A DNA stretch of 64,000 nt, taken from contig JBKQUM010000048.1 of the NCBI GenBank assembly GCA_052140165.1, forward strand, positions 1 through 64,000, given 5' to 3'. This DNA comes from Bog-473 sp052140165. Lineage in GTDB: Bacteria; Actinomycetota; Acidimicrobiia; Acidimicrobiales; RAAP-2. Below are positions 35,735-44,901 of this stretch, one piece after another. How positions within the stretch are numbered: the stretch's first letter is position 1; each line of letters opens with the position of its first letter. The position numbers and the translations under genes were made by a program. Below the pieces are notes generated by a model that saw only the letters and a program-made list of their open reading frames with translations, ran no database searches and had not been told where the DNA came from.

Positions 35735-35757
35735 TATGTTTCGGATTCAGAATCACC
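35735..35757. promoter_or_regulatory. Second, degenerate copy of the palindromic operator
   Basis: TATGTTTCGGATTCAGAATC (35735-35754) followed by ACC matches the first site at most positions of the left arm and part of the right. Centres of the two sites are 45 bp apart, near four helical turns. It lies 38 bp before the HxlR gene start. Confidence 0.6.
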
Positions 35758-35794
35758 GGTCTCGCCCCGTCCCGTTCTGGGGGGTTCCGGTCCC

Positions 35795-36142
35795 GTGACG
35801 CCCTCCCGCCCCGTCCCCGGGCGCCCGGTCCGAGGTTCGTCATCGGGACGGCCCCTCATGGCGGCGCTCGACCTGCTCGGTCGCCGTTGGGCGCTTCGCA
35901 TCCTGTGGGAGCTGCGCCAGGGCAGCCTGGGCGCCCGCGCTCTGCGGGTCCGCTGCGACGACATGTCCTCCAGCGTGCTCTACGAACGGCTCGCCGACCT
36001 GCGCACGGCGGGGCTCGTCACCCGGGGGCACGACGGCACGTACGCCCTCACGGCGGTCGGGCGCCAGCTCGGCGACGCCATCACGCCGCTACAACAATGG
36101 GCCGAGCGCTGGTCCAGGGCGCAGCGCGAGGTGGGAACCTGA
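35795..36142 (+). CDS. HxlR family transcriptional regulator
   Basis: 115 aa winged-helix protein. AALDLLGRRWALRILWEL and GSLGARALRVRCDDMSSSVLYERLADLRTAGLVTR are the HxlR recognition helix and wing. No conserved redox Cys is obvious near the N-terminus (one Cys in RCDDM). It probably controls itself and the divergent CMD-family gene. The start is GTG 35795 with a G-run 10 nt upstream; ATG 35858 is alternative. Convergent with DUF2254. Confidence 0.88.
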   Translation: MTPSRPVPGRPVRGSSSGRPLMAALDLLGRRWALRILWELRQGSLGARALRVRCDDMSSSVLYERLADLRTAGLVTRGHDGTYALTAVGRQLGDAITPLQQWAERWSRAQREVGT

Positions 36143-36160
36143 CCCCGCTGCCACCGCCTG

Positions 36161-37582
36161 TTAGGCCGGGTCCATCTTGGACCAAGTGTGGGGCTTCTCC
36201 TCGAAGGCGTCCTCGCCGGGCAGGCGCCGGTAGCGGAACCGAATCTCCTCCAGGTCGTTGGGCTCGTTGACCGTCTCATCGGCCAGCCGCAGGACCATGT
36301 CCGCCTGACGACGGAGCACGATGCGTTGGTCGACCGAAGTGGTGTCGAGCATGATGGATCCCAGCGAGTCGATGAGCCGGATCAGCACCGCCGGCGTCCC
36401 CCGGGCCGACTGCCGGATCTTGTCGAAGGCGCGGTTCACCATGCGGGCATACGACGGATCCGACTCGATCAGACGGACGTACCCCGACGCATCTCTGTAG
36501 ACGCCCTCGTCGAGCACGCGGCCGGACACCCGGCCGAGGCCGGCCGACAGCCAGTCGATGCACGTGAGTGCCGTGAAGGTGTCGTTGACGGCGGCCGAGA
36601 GCGCTCGGATCGCGATCTCGACGAGCTGGTCTATGGCGAAGACAGGGTCCTGCACGAGCGTCCGGTGCGGCCCGGTGACATGGGCCTTGGACAGGGCGCG
36701 GGCGACCTCGGGTGCCGCTCCCCGTGGCCACACGATGGCAAGCGGGCGGCCATTCGCCAGGTAGTGACCCGGCCGGTGCTCCAGTCGGACCACGGAGTCG
36801 GTGCGGGTCGCGATGGCGATCAGCTGGGAGTAGCCGACGTACTGGATGTAGCCGCTGACCTGCGAGGGCACGATCGCACCGCGCTCGTCAATGAGTTGGA
36901 GCAGCTCGGGCACCGACTTCCCCGCATGGGTATGCGAGGTCGGCTCGGTGTCGGCCCCGACCATGTCGGGGAACTCGGCATCGATCGAGTTCATCAGGTC
37001 GTCAGCGATCCCGGCGATCACCTCGGGAAGCTGGATCGACTTTGCGATGTGATGGATGAAGTAGATCAGCACTCCGAGGTCGACCATCAAAAGGGCCTCG
37101 GCGACCGAGGTGGAGAGGTACGGCACGAACTTCGGTGCCACGCTGCCGATGGAGACCAGCACGAGCACCGCGTACACGAACGTCCCGACGAAGACGCCCA
37201 GCGTGACCTGGTTGCCGATGTCGCGCACGAAGTTGCGCATCATTCGGGGCCCGAACTGCTGTGACGCCAGCGTCAGGGCCAGGATCGTGATGGAGAACAC
37301 CACGCCCACCACCGTGATGACGGCCGCGGCGATTGCGATCAGAACCTGTTCCGCATCGCCGCTCCCGGTGTGGATCCACGAAGGCAGGATCAGCGGATCG
37401 TGGAACGCCGCCACGTCGATCTCGAACGTGACGATGAACAACAGGACCGACACCACGATCAAGATGCTCGGGACGACCCACAGCGTCGTCCGGAGCTCTT
37501 CCCAACGCCAGCTCGGCAGCTGGCGCCGGTCCTTGCCGACGCGCGCCGGCTGTGGCGGGACTACCTCCTCGATGTCGCTCAT
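36161..37582 (-). CDS. DUF2254 family membrane protein
   Basis: 473 aa. Four membrane segments in the first ~180 residues (about 34-53, 80-105, 130-150, 158-178) are followed by a ~290-residue soluble domain. Family blocks include SITILALTLASQQFGPRMMRNFVRD, SGYIQYVGYSQL and AIDQLVEIAIRALSAAVNDTFTA. DUF2254 has no established function; it is found widely in bacteria. No regulatory site is seen. Confidence 0.88.
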   Translation of the reverse strand: MSDIEEVVPPQPARVGKDRRQLPSWRWEELRTTLWVVPSILIVVSVLLFIVTFEIDVAAFHDPLILPSWIHTGSGDAEQVLIAIAAAVITVVGVVFSITILALTLASQQFGPRMMRNFVRDIGNQVTLGVFVGTFVYAVLVLVSIGSVAPKFVPYLSTSVAEALLMVDLGVLIYFIHHIAKSIQLPEVIAGIADDLMNSIDAEFPDMVGADTEPTSHTHAGKSVPELLQLIDERGAIVPSQVSGYIQYVGYSQLIAIATRTDSVVRLEHRPGHYLANGRPLAIVWPRGAAPEVARALSKAHVTGPHRTLVQDPVFAIDQLVEIAIRALSAAVNDTFTALTCIDWLSAGLGRVSGRVLDEGVYRDASGYVRLIESDPSYARMVNRAFDKIRQSARGTPAVLIRLIDSLGSIMLDTTSVDQRIVLRRQADMVLRLADETVNEPNDLEEIRFRYRRLPGEDAFEEKPHTWSKMDPA

Positions 37583-37773
37583 GACGGCCCGGTCGATCCA
37601 GGACCGCGAGGGATCGATACGACACCGCGAGGGCCCGGCGCAACGCAGCGGGATCGGTTCGAGAGGGCGGGATCGGTCATGGCGAAGGGGTCACTCGTCG
37701 CCGACCAGTCTTCCCGGCACACCGCTCAAGAGCGGCGCCAGTCTAGCCGCGACCCTCGTGGCACCCGTCCGAC

Positions 37774-39090
37774 TCACGACGGGAAGAAGCGGGGCAGAAG
37801 GCTCCTGTTCGCCGCGAGGAGCTCGTCCGCCAGGTCAGCCGCCAGCGGGTACTGCCCGACGATCGGGTTGGCGAGCAGAGCCCGCACGACGTCGTCGCGG
37901 CTCCCGGAGCACGCGGCCCGAACGGCCAGACGCTCGTAGGCCTTCGCATGTTGGACCAGCCCGAGCATCTCGGGCGGCAGTTCCTGCTGGGGCAGTGGAT
38001 GGGCACCGCTCGCGTCGACGACGGCGGTCGTCTCGACGACTGCATCGTCGGGGAGTCCGGGCACCGCCCCGTCGTTCCGCATGTCGACGACCTGAACGTC
38101 GCCGGTGCCCGCGTGCAGTGAGGCCATCAGGCGCACCGCGGCGAGGGAGTAATAGGCACCGCCTCGGTACGACAGCGCGGCCGGCTTCGATGCGAGGGCC
38201 GGGTCACGGTACTCCACGAGGAGCGTGGTCTCGAGCTCGGCCACCACGTCGGCCCGCGAGCGGTACCCGGGTGCGGATTGCTGCGCCACCTCGGCATCGT
38301 GGCCGTAGTAGTAGTGGACGTAGTACGACGGCAGTGCGTGCTGTAGGCGGAGCACGTCGAGGGGCACTCCGCTCTCGAGCTCGACCTCCGGGCCGAAGCG
38401 ATCGAAGAGCTCGTCGAGGCGGTCCTCACCGGACATCTCACCGACAGCCCCGCCGACCCCACCGGCACGTGGCGTGCGGGCGGAGCGGATCCACGTCAGG
38501 TGGTTGAGCCCGACGTGCTCGACGTCCACGTCGTCAGGATCGACGCCGAGATAGTGGCCGATCCGCCTCTGGGCCCAGATGGCGACGTTGCAGAGGCCCA
38601 CGGCGCGGTGGCCCTCATCGAGCAGCGCCTGCGTCACGATCCCGACCGGATTGGTGAAGTCGACCAGCCACGCGCCCGGATTGGCCCGGGTCGCCATCTC
38701 CTCGGCCAGCTCGAGGACGACCGGCACCGTGCGCAGCGCCTTGGCCAGGCCGCCGGCGCCGACGGTCTCCTGGCCCAGGCACCCGTATCCGACCGGCAAC
38801 GTCTCGTCGACGTGCCGAGCCGCCTGGCCACCGATCCGGAGTTGGACCACGACGAAGTCCGCTCCCTCGAGGGCCGCGTGGGGGTCGGCGGTGGTCCAGA
38901 ACGTCCCGCCCCAACCCCGCGCTCTCAGAATCCGCTCGGACAGCCCGCCGACGACGTCGCGGCGCAAATCGCTGGGATCGAGGAGCACGAGGTCGTCGAC
39001 GACGATGCGGTCCTCGAGGTCGCACAGTCCATCGACCAGCTCGGGGGTGTACGTGCTGCCTCCGCCGACGACGGCCACCTTTGTCCCCAC
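37774..39090 (-). CDS. Family 4 glycosidase (6-phospho-beta-glucosidase/alpha-glucosidase type)
   Basis: 438 aa NAD- and divalent-metal-dependent glycosidase. The NAD motif KVAVVGGGSTYTPEL (about 4-18) and the GH4 cysteine motif GLCNVAIWAQRRIGHY (near 165-180) with the GLNHLTW histidine are present. GH4 enzymes hydrolyse phosphorylated or plain disaccharides by an oxidation-elimination route. No PTS genes adjoin, so the substrate may be phosphorylated by the divergent BadF-type kinase. The start is GTG 39090, 7 nt after TACGTT; TTG 39099 is less likely. Confidence 0.92.
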   Translation of the reverse strand: MGTKVAVVGGGSTYTPELVDGLCDLEDRIVVDDLVLLDPSDLRRDVVGGLSERILRARGWGGTFWTTADPHAALEGADFVVVQLRIGGQAARHVDETLPVGYGCLGQETVGAGGLAKALRTVPVVLELAEEMATRANPGAWLVDFTNPVGIVTQALLDEGHRAVGLCNVAIWAQRRIGHYLGVDPDDVDVEHVGLNHLTWIRSARTPRAGGVGGAVGEMSGEDRLDELFDRFGPEVELESGVPLDVLRLQHALPSYYVHYYYGHDAEVAQQSAPGYRSRADVVAELETTLLVEYRDPALASKPAALSYRGGAYYSLAAVRLMASLHAGTGDVQVVDMRNDGAVPGLPDDAVVETTAVVDASGAHPLPQQELPPEMLGLVQHAKAYERLAVRAACSGSRDDVVRALLANPIVGQYPLAADLADELLAANRSLLPRFFPS

Positions 39091-39113
39091 GCAGCGCAAC
39101 GTAACATCCGGGC
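39091..39113. promoter_or_regulatory. Back-to-back leaderless promoters of the GH4/BadF pair
   Basis: The complete 23-bp space between two divergent GTG starts holds TACGTT on the minus strand (39103-39098, 7 nt from the GTG) and TAACAT on the plus strand (39102-39107, 6 nt from the GTG). The two hexamers overlap by 2 bp. There is no room for a Shine-Dalgarno plus leader on either side, so both mRNAs are probably leaderless and compete for polymerase. Confidence 0.7.
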
Positions 39114-40127
39114 GTGCCCGACCTCGCTCCTCTCGAGCCAGTCGTGCTCGCGTTCGACGGGGGCAGCACCAAGACCGACGCCCTCCTCGTCTCGAGCTCA
39201 GGCAGCGTCCTGGGCCGCGCCCGGGTCGGTCCGAGCAACCACCAACTCGTCGGCCTCGACGGCATGCTCGAGGCTCTGGGCGAAGCCGTCGCCGCCGTCA
39301 CGGAGGACGCGCGCCTGGCGGACGGGGCCACACCGCTCTGCGCGACCGGCGTCTACTGCCTGGCCGGCGTGGACCTACCGGTCGACGAGGAGAAGCTCGC
39401 TCCGGCAATTGGCGACGCGGGGTGGACGGATGCCGTGATTCTGCGCAACGACACCTTCGCGGTGTCACGGGCAGGCACAACGGCGCCATGGGGTGTCGGG
39501 GTCGTCTGCGGCACGGGGATGAACTGCGCCGCCGTCGGCCCGGACGGCCGCACGGTGCGGTTCCCCGCACTCGCCGAGCTGTCGGGGGATTTCGCTCCCG
39601 GCGGCGCGTGGCTCGGCCTGCGCGCACTCGGGCTGGCACTGCGGGCCGGCGACGGCCGTGGCGCCACCACCTCTCTGAGCAGTCTGGTGCCCGCCCACCT
39701 CCGCGAGACCGATGCCGAGGCGGTCCTCACGGGCATCTACACCGGCGCCATCCCGTACGCCCGCCTCTTCGAACTGGCGCGCGTCCTTCTCGATGCCGCG
39801 GCCGACGGCGACGCCGTCGCCCGCGAGGCGGCCGACATGCTGGCTGATGAGGTGGTGGCGTTCGTCCACGCCGCGGTCGACCGGCTCGGCCTGCAGGACC
39901 AACCCGTCGAGGTGGTGCTGGGCGGTGGCATCTTCGACACCCGGGACACGGCCTTCCACGGCCGCGTCGCTGCTGGCGTCCACCAGGCGGCGCCCCGGGC
40001 CGTACTCGTCCGCCTCGATGCCCCGCCGGTGCTGGGGGCCGCCCTGATCGGGCTGGACGCGATCGGGGCACCGCCCAGCGCGCTGGCTGCGCTGCGGGAG
40101 GCCCTCACCACTTCCCCGGAGTCGTGA
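39114..40127 (+). CDS. BadF/BadG-type ATPase, N-acetylglucosamine-kinase-like
   Basis: 337 aa. VLAFDGGSTKTDALLV (phosphate-1 loop) is near 11-26, ILRNDTFAVSRAG (catalytic Asp) near 108-120, GVGVVCGTGMNCAA (phosphate-2) near 125-139, and VEVVLGGGIF (adenosine) near 265. This is the sugar-kinase branch of the ASKHA fold, not the benzoyl-CoA reductase activator, which has a Cys cluster. Pairing with the GH4 gene suggests an amino-sugar or disaccharide phosphorylation step. GTG 39114; leaderless promoter upstream. Confidence 0.85.
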   Translation: MPDLAPLEPVVLAFDGGSTKTDALLVSSSGSVLGRARVGPSNHQLVGLDGMLEALGEAVAAVTEDARLADGATPLCATGVYCLAGVDLPVDEEKLAPAIGDAGWTDAVILRNDTFAVSRAGTTAPWGVGVVCGTGMNCAAVGPDGRTVRFPALAELSGDFAPGGAWLGLRALGLALRAGDGRGATTSLSSLVPAHLRETDAEAVLTGIYTGAIPYARLFELARVLLDAAADGDAVAREAADMLADEVVAFVHAAVDRLGLQDQPVEVVLGGGIFDTRDTAFHGRVAAGVHQAAPRAVLVRLDAPPVLGAALIGLDAIGAPPSALAALREALTTSPES

Positions 40128-40224
40128 CCGCCCGCCGGTCGCACGTGCGCGACCCGCGGACCCCACGGGTGAGCCGAGGCCGCTGACAGCTCGACGGAGC
40201 CGATGGAGCGGGCGACCCGAAGGC

Positions 40225-40434
40225 TCAGTCTCGGATCCGACTCAGGATCTTGTCGCGGCGCTGGCGCTCGGCCCGTGGCAGATCGCACTGCGCAATTGCG
40301 GCGGGTCCGTTGGTTGCGGCCGCCTCACGGAGCATCTCGGCGATGCCCGAATAGATGACCTCGATCGTGAAGTCGTCGACTTCGATGGCAGCCATCTCGG
40401 TGCCATCGTCGGCGAGGTGGATGACCTTGATCAT
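40225..40434 (-). CDS. Small unknown protein, second of a coupled pair
   Basis: 69 aa, MIKVIHLADDGTEM through VDDFTIEVIYSGIAEMLREAAA, then a basic C-terminus (RAERQRRDKILSRIRD). The ATG shares one base with the stop of the gene before it (TGATG). The N-terminal half is beta-rich and acidic. I do not recognise the family; a toxin-antitoxin or other two-protein unit is possible but unproven. Confidence 0.55.
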   Translation of the reverse strand: MIKVIHLADDGTEMAAIEVDDFTIEVIYSGIAEMLREAAATNGPAAIAQCDLPRAERQRRDKILSRIRD

Positions 40435-40628
40435 CAGTCCACCAACACCCGTGAACGGATTTCCTCACCCTGGCGCTCAACAGCGATGCACGCGCCCTCC
40501 CGGAAGATCCAGCCCACCTCGCGCCACGGGTTCAGGTCGGGCAGTGTCTCGGCCAACGCCGTGGTCCCTCCCTGCCCCGACTGATCCATGCGCCTCATGG
40601 GGATGAATTTGATCCTGAGTTGTCTCAA
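40434..40628 (-). CDS. Small unknown protein, first of a coupled pair
   Basis: 64 aa from TTG 40628 (GGAAG 9 nt upstream), or 54 or 51 aa from ATG 40598 or 40589. It has a central DLNPWREVGWIFREGACIAV block and a C-terminal EEIRSRVLVD. No known domain is seen. It overlaps the next gene by one base. The sequence just upstream (40629-40732) is less GC-rich than its surroundings and shows no gene. Confidence 0.5.
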   Translation of the reverse strand: MRQLRIKFIPMRRMDQSGQGGTTALAETLPDLNPWREVGWIFREGACIAVERQGEEIRSRVLVD

Positions 40629-40732
40629 CTTCGGTGACTTCCGGTTGCAATTGCGGTGCCGACGTCCGCTCGGCGGATCCCGGCCAATCGTCCCAGCTCA
40701 GAACGTATTTTCGGGCAGACAGGCCTACCGCG

Positions 40733-40930
40733 TCAGCGAGCGAAGAGGTGCCACCCCGCCCACATCCATGCCAGCACCAGGAGTACGCGCAACAGGGGCC
40801 CGGTCGCGAGCCGCTCCACGACCACTGCGGGGCGAGCGACGCTCGCCTGCGACGAGCGGGAGCGTGCCCACAACCCGAGCGCCCACACGCCCAGCACGGC
40901 CCACACCGCGTAGGAGACGGCGGCGATCAC
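40733..40930 (-). CDS. Small membrane protein (DUF6186-like)
   Basis: 65 aa with two membrane segments (about 2-20 and 44-61); it ends VLLVLAWMWAGWHLFAR, a tail seen in a family of short actinobacterial membrane proteins. The GTG at 40930 overlaps the stop of the upstream gene in GTGA, so the two are coupled. Function unknown. Confidence 0.7.
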   Translation of the reverse strand: MIAAVSYAVWAVLGVWALGLWARSRSSQASVARPAVVVERLATGPLLRVLLVLAWMWAGWHLFAR

Positions 40931-41448
40931 AGTTCCTCGGTCGGCCCGGTCGGCCCGGTCGACCCGGTCGGCCCGGTCGGCCCGGTCGACCCCTCAGCTC
41001 CCGGGATCGCTCGCGCACCCCGGCGGAGGATGCAGGCGCCGAGGCACAACCAGCCGAAGAACACGGCCGCCCTCAAGACGTACGACCGGTCCACCGCGTC
41101 GGCAATGGAACTCAGCGTCGGATGCTCTCGCCGACTTCCCCTCGCGAGATACTCGACCAGCTCCCACGTCACGACGGCGGCGAGGAGCACGGCCCACGCT
41201 CTGAAGCGGTGGCTGGCCCGGGCCGCCATCCCGGCCTCGCGTGACTCCGGCAACGGGAGCACCAACGGCCGTGGTCGCCATGGCCAACGCACCACGACGA
41301 GCACCGCCAGCGCAACGATCGGGATCGCCGTGACGACATCCGCGGGCAAGGTGAAGGCGGTCGTGGCGGCCGCGCCCAGGGCGTAGGCCGCACCGGCGGC
41401 CAGCAGTACGGGCTCCCACCGACCACGTGGGTGTTCGTCTGCTGGCAC
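40927..41448 (-). CDS. Multi-pass membrane protein with a collagen-like C-terminal repeat
   Basis: 173 aa from GTG 41448. Hydrophobic segments lie at about 12-32, 36-52, 78-98 and 125-145. The C-terminal ~25 residues are STGPTGPTGSTGPTGPTEEL, encoded by six 9-bp repeats. The frame is open further upstream into ygfZ, but the upstream part is not membrane-like. No family is recognised. It is followed by a coupled DUF6186-like gene and preceded by ygfZ. Confidence 0.6.
   Translation of the reverse strand: MPADEHPRGRWEPVLLAAGAAYALGAAATTAFTLPADVVTAIPIVALAVLVVVRWPWRPRPLVLPLPESREAGMAARASHRFRAWAVLLAAVVTWELVEYLARGSRREHPTLSSIADAVDRSYVLRAAVFFGWLCLGACILRRGARAIPGAEGSTGPTGPTGSTGPTGPTEEL
40939..40992. repeat. 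Six tandem 9-bp units, GGTCGRCCC
   Basis: Six copies with R = G, G, A, G, G, A in order, so the array is also two copies of a 27-bp unit. It encodes Gly-Pro-Thr triplets with Ser in place of Pro at the A positions. Frame is maintained. Confidence 0.9.
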
Positions 41449-41470
41449 AGGGCGCCGTTGTGCCTGACCC

Positions 41471-42483
41471 TCAGCCGGACCCTGCCGCCCCGACCAGGGG
41501 CAACAGCTCGGCACGGATCCGCCGCGATCCGCCGACGCCGTCACCTGAGCGCACCCTGACGGGCCCGGGGGCCTCGACGCTGCGGTGCAGGTACCCGAGC
41601 GCGGTCCAGGCCCCCAGCTCGGCACTCCATGCCGCAGAGGTGATAGTGCCGGCGACCTTGTCGTCTGCCGCACCGTCACCGGGAGGCGCCTCGCCCGCGT
41701 GGAGCGTCATGCCCCTGGCCAGGACATCGCCCGCGGCGTCACCGGCGGGTCCCGCGGGAGCCACCAGCCCCACCAGGCGCCGCGCCACGTTGGAGCCCCG
41801 CGAATCGATTCGTGCCACGAGCTCCTGGCCCGTGTAGCAACCCTTGGTGAATCTCACCGTCCGCTCGACCAGCCCGGCCTCGGCTGCGATGGTCTTGCCC
41901 GTGAGCTCGGTGCCCATCGCGGGAATCCCCGAGACGATGCGACAGGCCTCCACGGCAACGGGACCGCATGCCACCAATCCGACGGGGAGCTCGACCGCAT
42001 CCGGTCCGAGCACGACGTCCTCGGGGCCGAGCAGGTCGACCCCCTCCCAGCCGTTCCACTCGAAGGGCAACGCCAGGACACCGCGCTCGGTCAGGACCGC
42101 AAGCAGCCCCGCGGCAGCCTCGCCGACCGCCGGGCCACGCAGCGACAGGCAGCGCCACGCGACCTTCTCCAGCTCCACCTTGGATCGCAGCAGGAAGCGG
42201 CGGAGCCGCGCCGTGACCGCATCGCCGTAGCCGGCGTCGACGTCGATCACGAAGCCCTGCCCGTCGCTGCGGGTCACCCGCAACAGAGCGGACAGCTTCC
42301 CGTCGGGCTCGAGCAGGAGCGAATCGGCCGCTGCCCCCACCGGCAGGGCGGCCACATCCTGGCTGAGTTGGCCCTGCAGGTATGCCTCCGCGTCGGGTCC
42401 GCGCACCGCCAGCACGTCCCGGGACGAGCGGAAGACACCGGCACCGTGACGGAGTGCGGCCGTCTCCGCGTCGAGGCTGCTGC

Positions 42484-42487
<4 letters not shown>
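41471..42487 (-). CDS. ygfZ: YgfZ/GcvT-like folate-binding protein
   Basis: 338 aa of the GcvT fold. The signature KGCYTGQELVAR near 222-233 (Cys essential for Fe-S repair in YgfZ) and FVIDVDAGYGDAVTARLRRFLLRSKVEL near 75-105 identify YgfZ rather than the glycine-cleavage T-protein. YgfZ uses tetrahydrofolate and supports Fe-S enzymes. The ATG at 42487 overlaps the trpE stop (ATGA). Confidence 0.9.
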
Positions 42488-44051
<1,564 letters not shown>

Positions 44052-44055
<4 letters not shown>

Positions 44056-44423
44056 GGAGCGGGCACTCCCGGGCCTGTCCCGATGGTCCGGTAGAAGCAC
44101 GACCGCTCACCGGTGTGGCACGCCCCTCGGCCGTGTTGGTCCACCAGCACCACGAGCGCGTCCCCGTCGCAGTCGACGCGCACCTCGCGCACGTACTGCC
44201 GGTCGCCCGAGGTCTCGCCCTTCTGCCAGTACTCCTTGCGGCTGCGGCTGTAGAACCACGAGCGCCCCGACGCCAGGGTGCGGCGCAGGGCCTCGGCGTC
44301 CATGTAGGCCACCGTGAGCACCGTCCCGTCGGCGGCATCCTGCACGATCGCCGGCACCAGGCCGTCCGCATCCTTGGCGAAGTCCACGGCCCGCACCAGG
44401 TCCTCGTCGACCGTGAGCGCCAC
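44052..44423 (-). CDS. hisI: Phosphoribosyl-AMP cyclohydrolase
   Basis: 123 aa; hydrolyses the ring of PR-AMP in histidine synthesis. GLVPAIVQDAADGTVLTVAYMD, SGRSWFYSRSRKEYWQKGETSG and VDCDGDALVVLVDQHGRGACHTGERSCFYR contain the zinc and Mg ligands (Cys and Asp). GTG 44423 fits family N-termini. An alternative TTG at 44474 would overlap the groES-like stop as TTGA and add 17 residues. hisE is not fused and not in the window. Confidence 0.94.
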
Positions 44424-44470
44424 ACCCTCGGGAACGGCGGAGGCCTGCGTGGCCCCGGCCCCGGTCCCGG

Positions 44471-44857
44471 TCAAAGGTAGAGCCCCGTGCCGCTGTCGTT
44501 GCGGGGGGAGGCGATGGCATGGATGTCGCGCTCGCGCAGAATCACGTACTCCTCGCCGTGCACCTCGACCTCGAAGCGGTCCTCGGGATTGAACAGGACG
44601 GTGTCGCCGACCTTGACCGTCCGGACGTGAGGCCCGACCGCCACCGCCTCGGCCCAGGTCAGGCGACGGGTGATCTGCGCCGTGGCGGGGATCAGGATGC
44701 CGGCACGCGAGCGCCGCTCGCCGTCGGTCGGCGAGATCTGGACCATGACGCGGTCGAAGAGGACCGAGATCGGCTGCTTGTCCTCTGCTGCGGGTGCCTT
44801 GGCCTTTGTCGTGGCCTTGGCCTGGTCCGTCCCGTTCTTCGTGGTCGACGAGGGCAC
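44471..44857 (-). CDS. GroES/Cpn10 family co-chaperonin
   Basis: 128 aa. A Lys/Ala-rich N-terminal extension (about 1-28) precedes a Cpn10 domain: ISVLFDRVMVQISP, ERRSRAGILIPAT (mobile-loop position), TWAEAVAVGPHVRTVKVGDTVLF and EEYVILRERDIHAI. It is not next to groEL and sits between hisF and hisI, so it is probably a paralogue of the main groES. Start: GTG 44857, 6 nt after TACCGT, with no Shine-Dalgarno; the frame is open to GTG 44875. Confidence 0.85.
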   Translation of the reverse strand: MPSSTTKNGTDQAKATTKAKAPAAEDKQPISVLFDRVMVQISPTDGERRSRAGILIPATAQITRRLTWAEAVAVGPHVRTVKVGDTVLFNPEDRFEVEVHGEEYVILRERDIHAIASPRNDSGTGLYL

Positions 44858-44863
44858 CCTGGC

Positions 44864-44869
44864 ACGGTA
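44864..44869 (-). promoter_or_regulatory. Leaderless -10 hexamer TACCGT of the groES-like gene
   Basis: TACCGT (44869-44864) is separated by 6 nt from the GTG at 44857, inside the short hisF-groES gap (44858-44901). This would let groES, hisI, trpE and ygfZ be expressed apart from the upstream his genes. Confidence 0.55.
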
Positions 44870-44901
44870 CCGCACGAGGGCGCCCTTCCAGGTCGGAGGG
44901 G

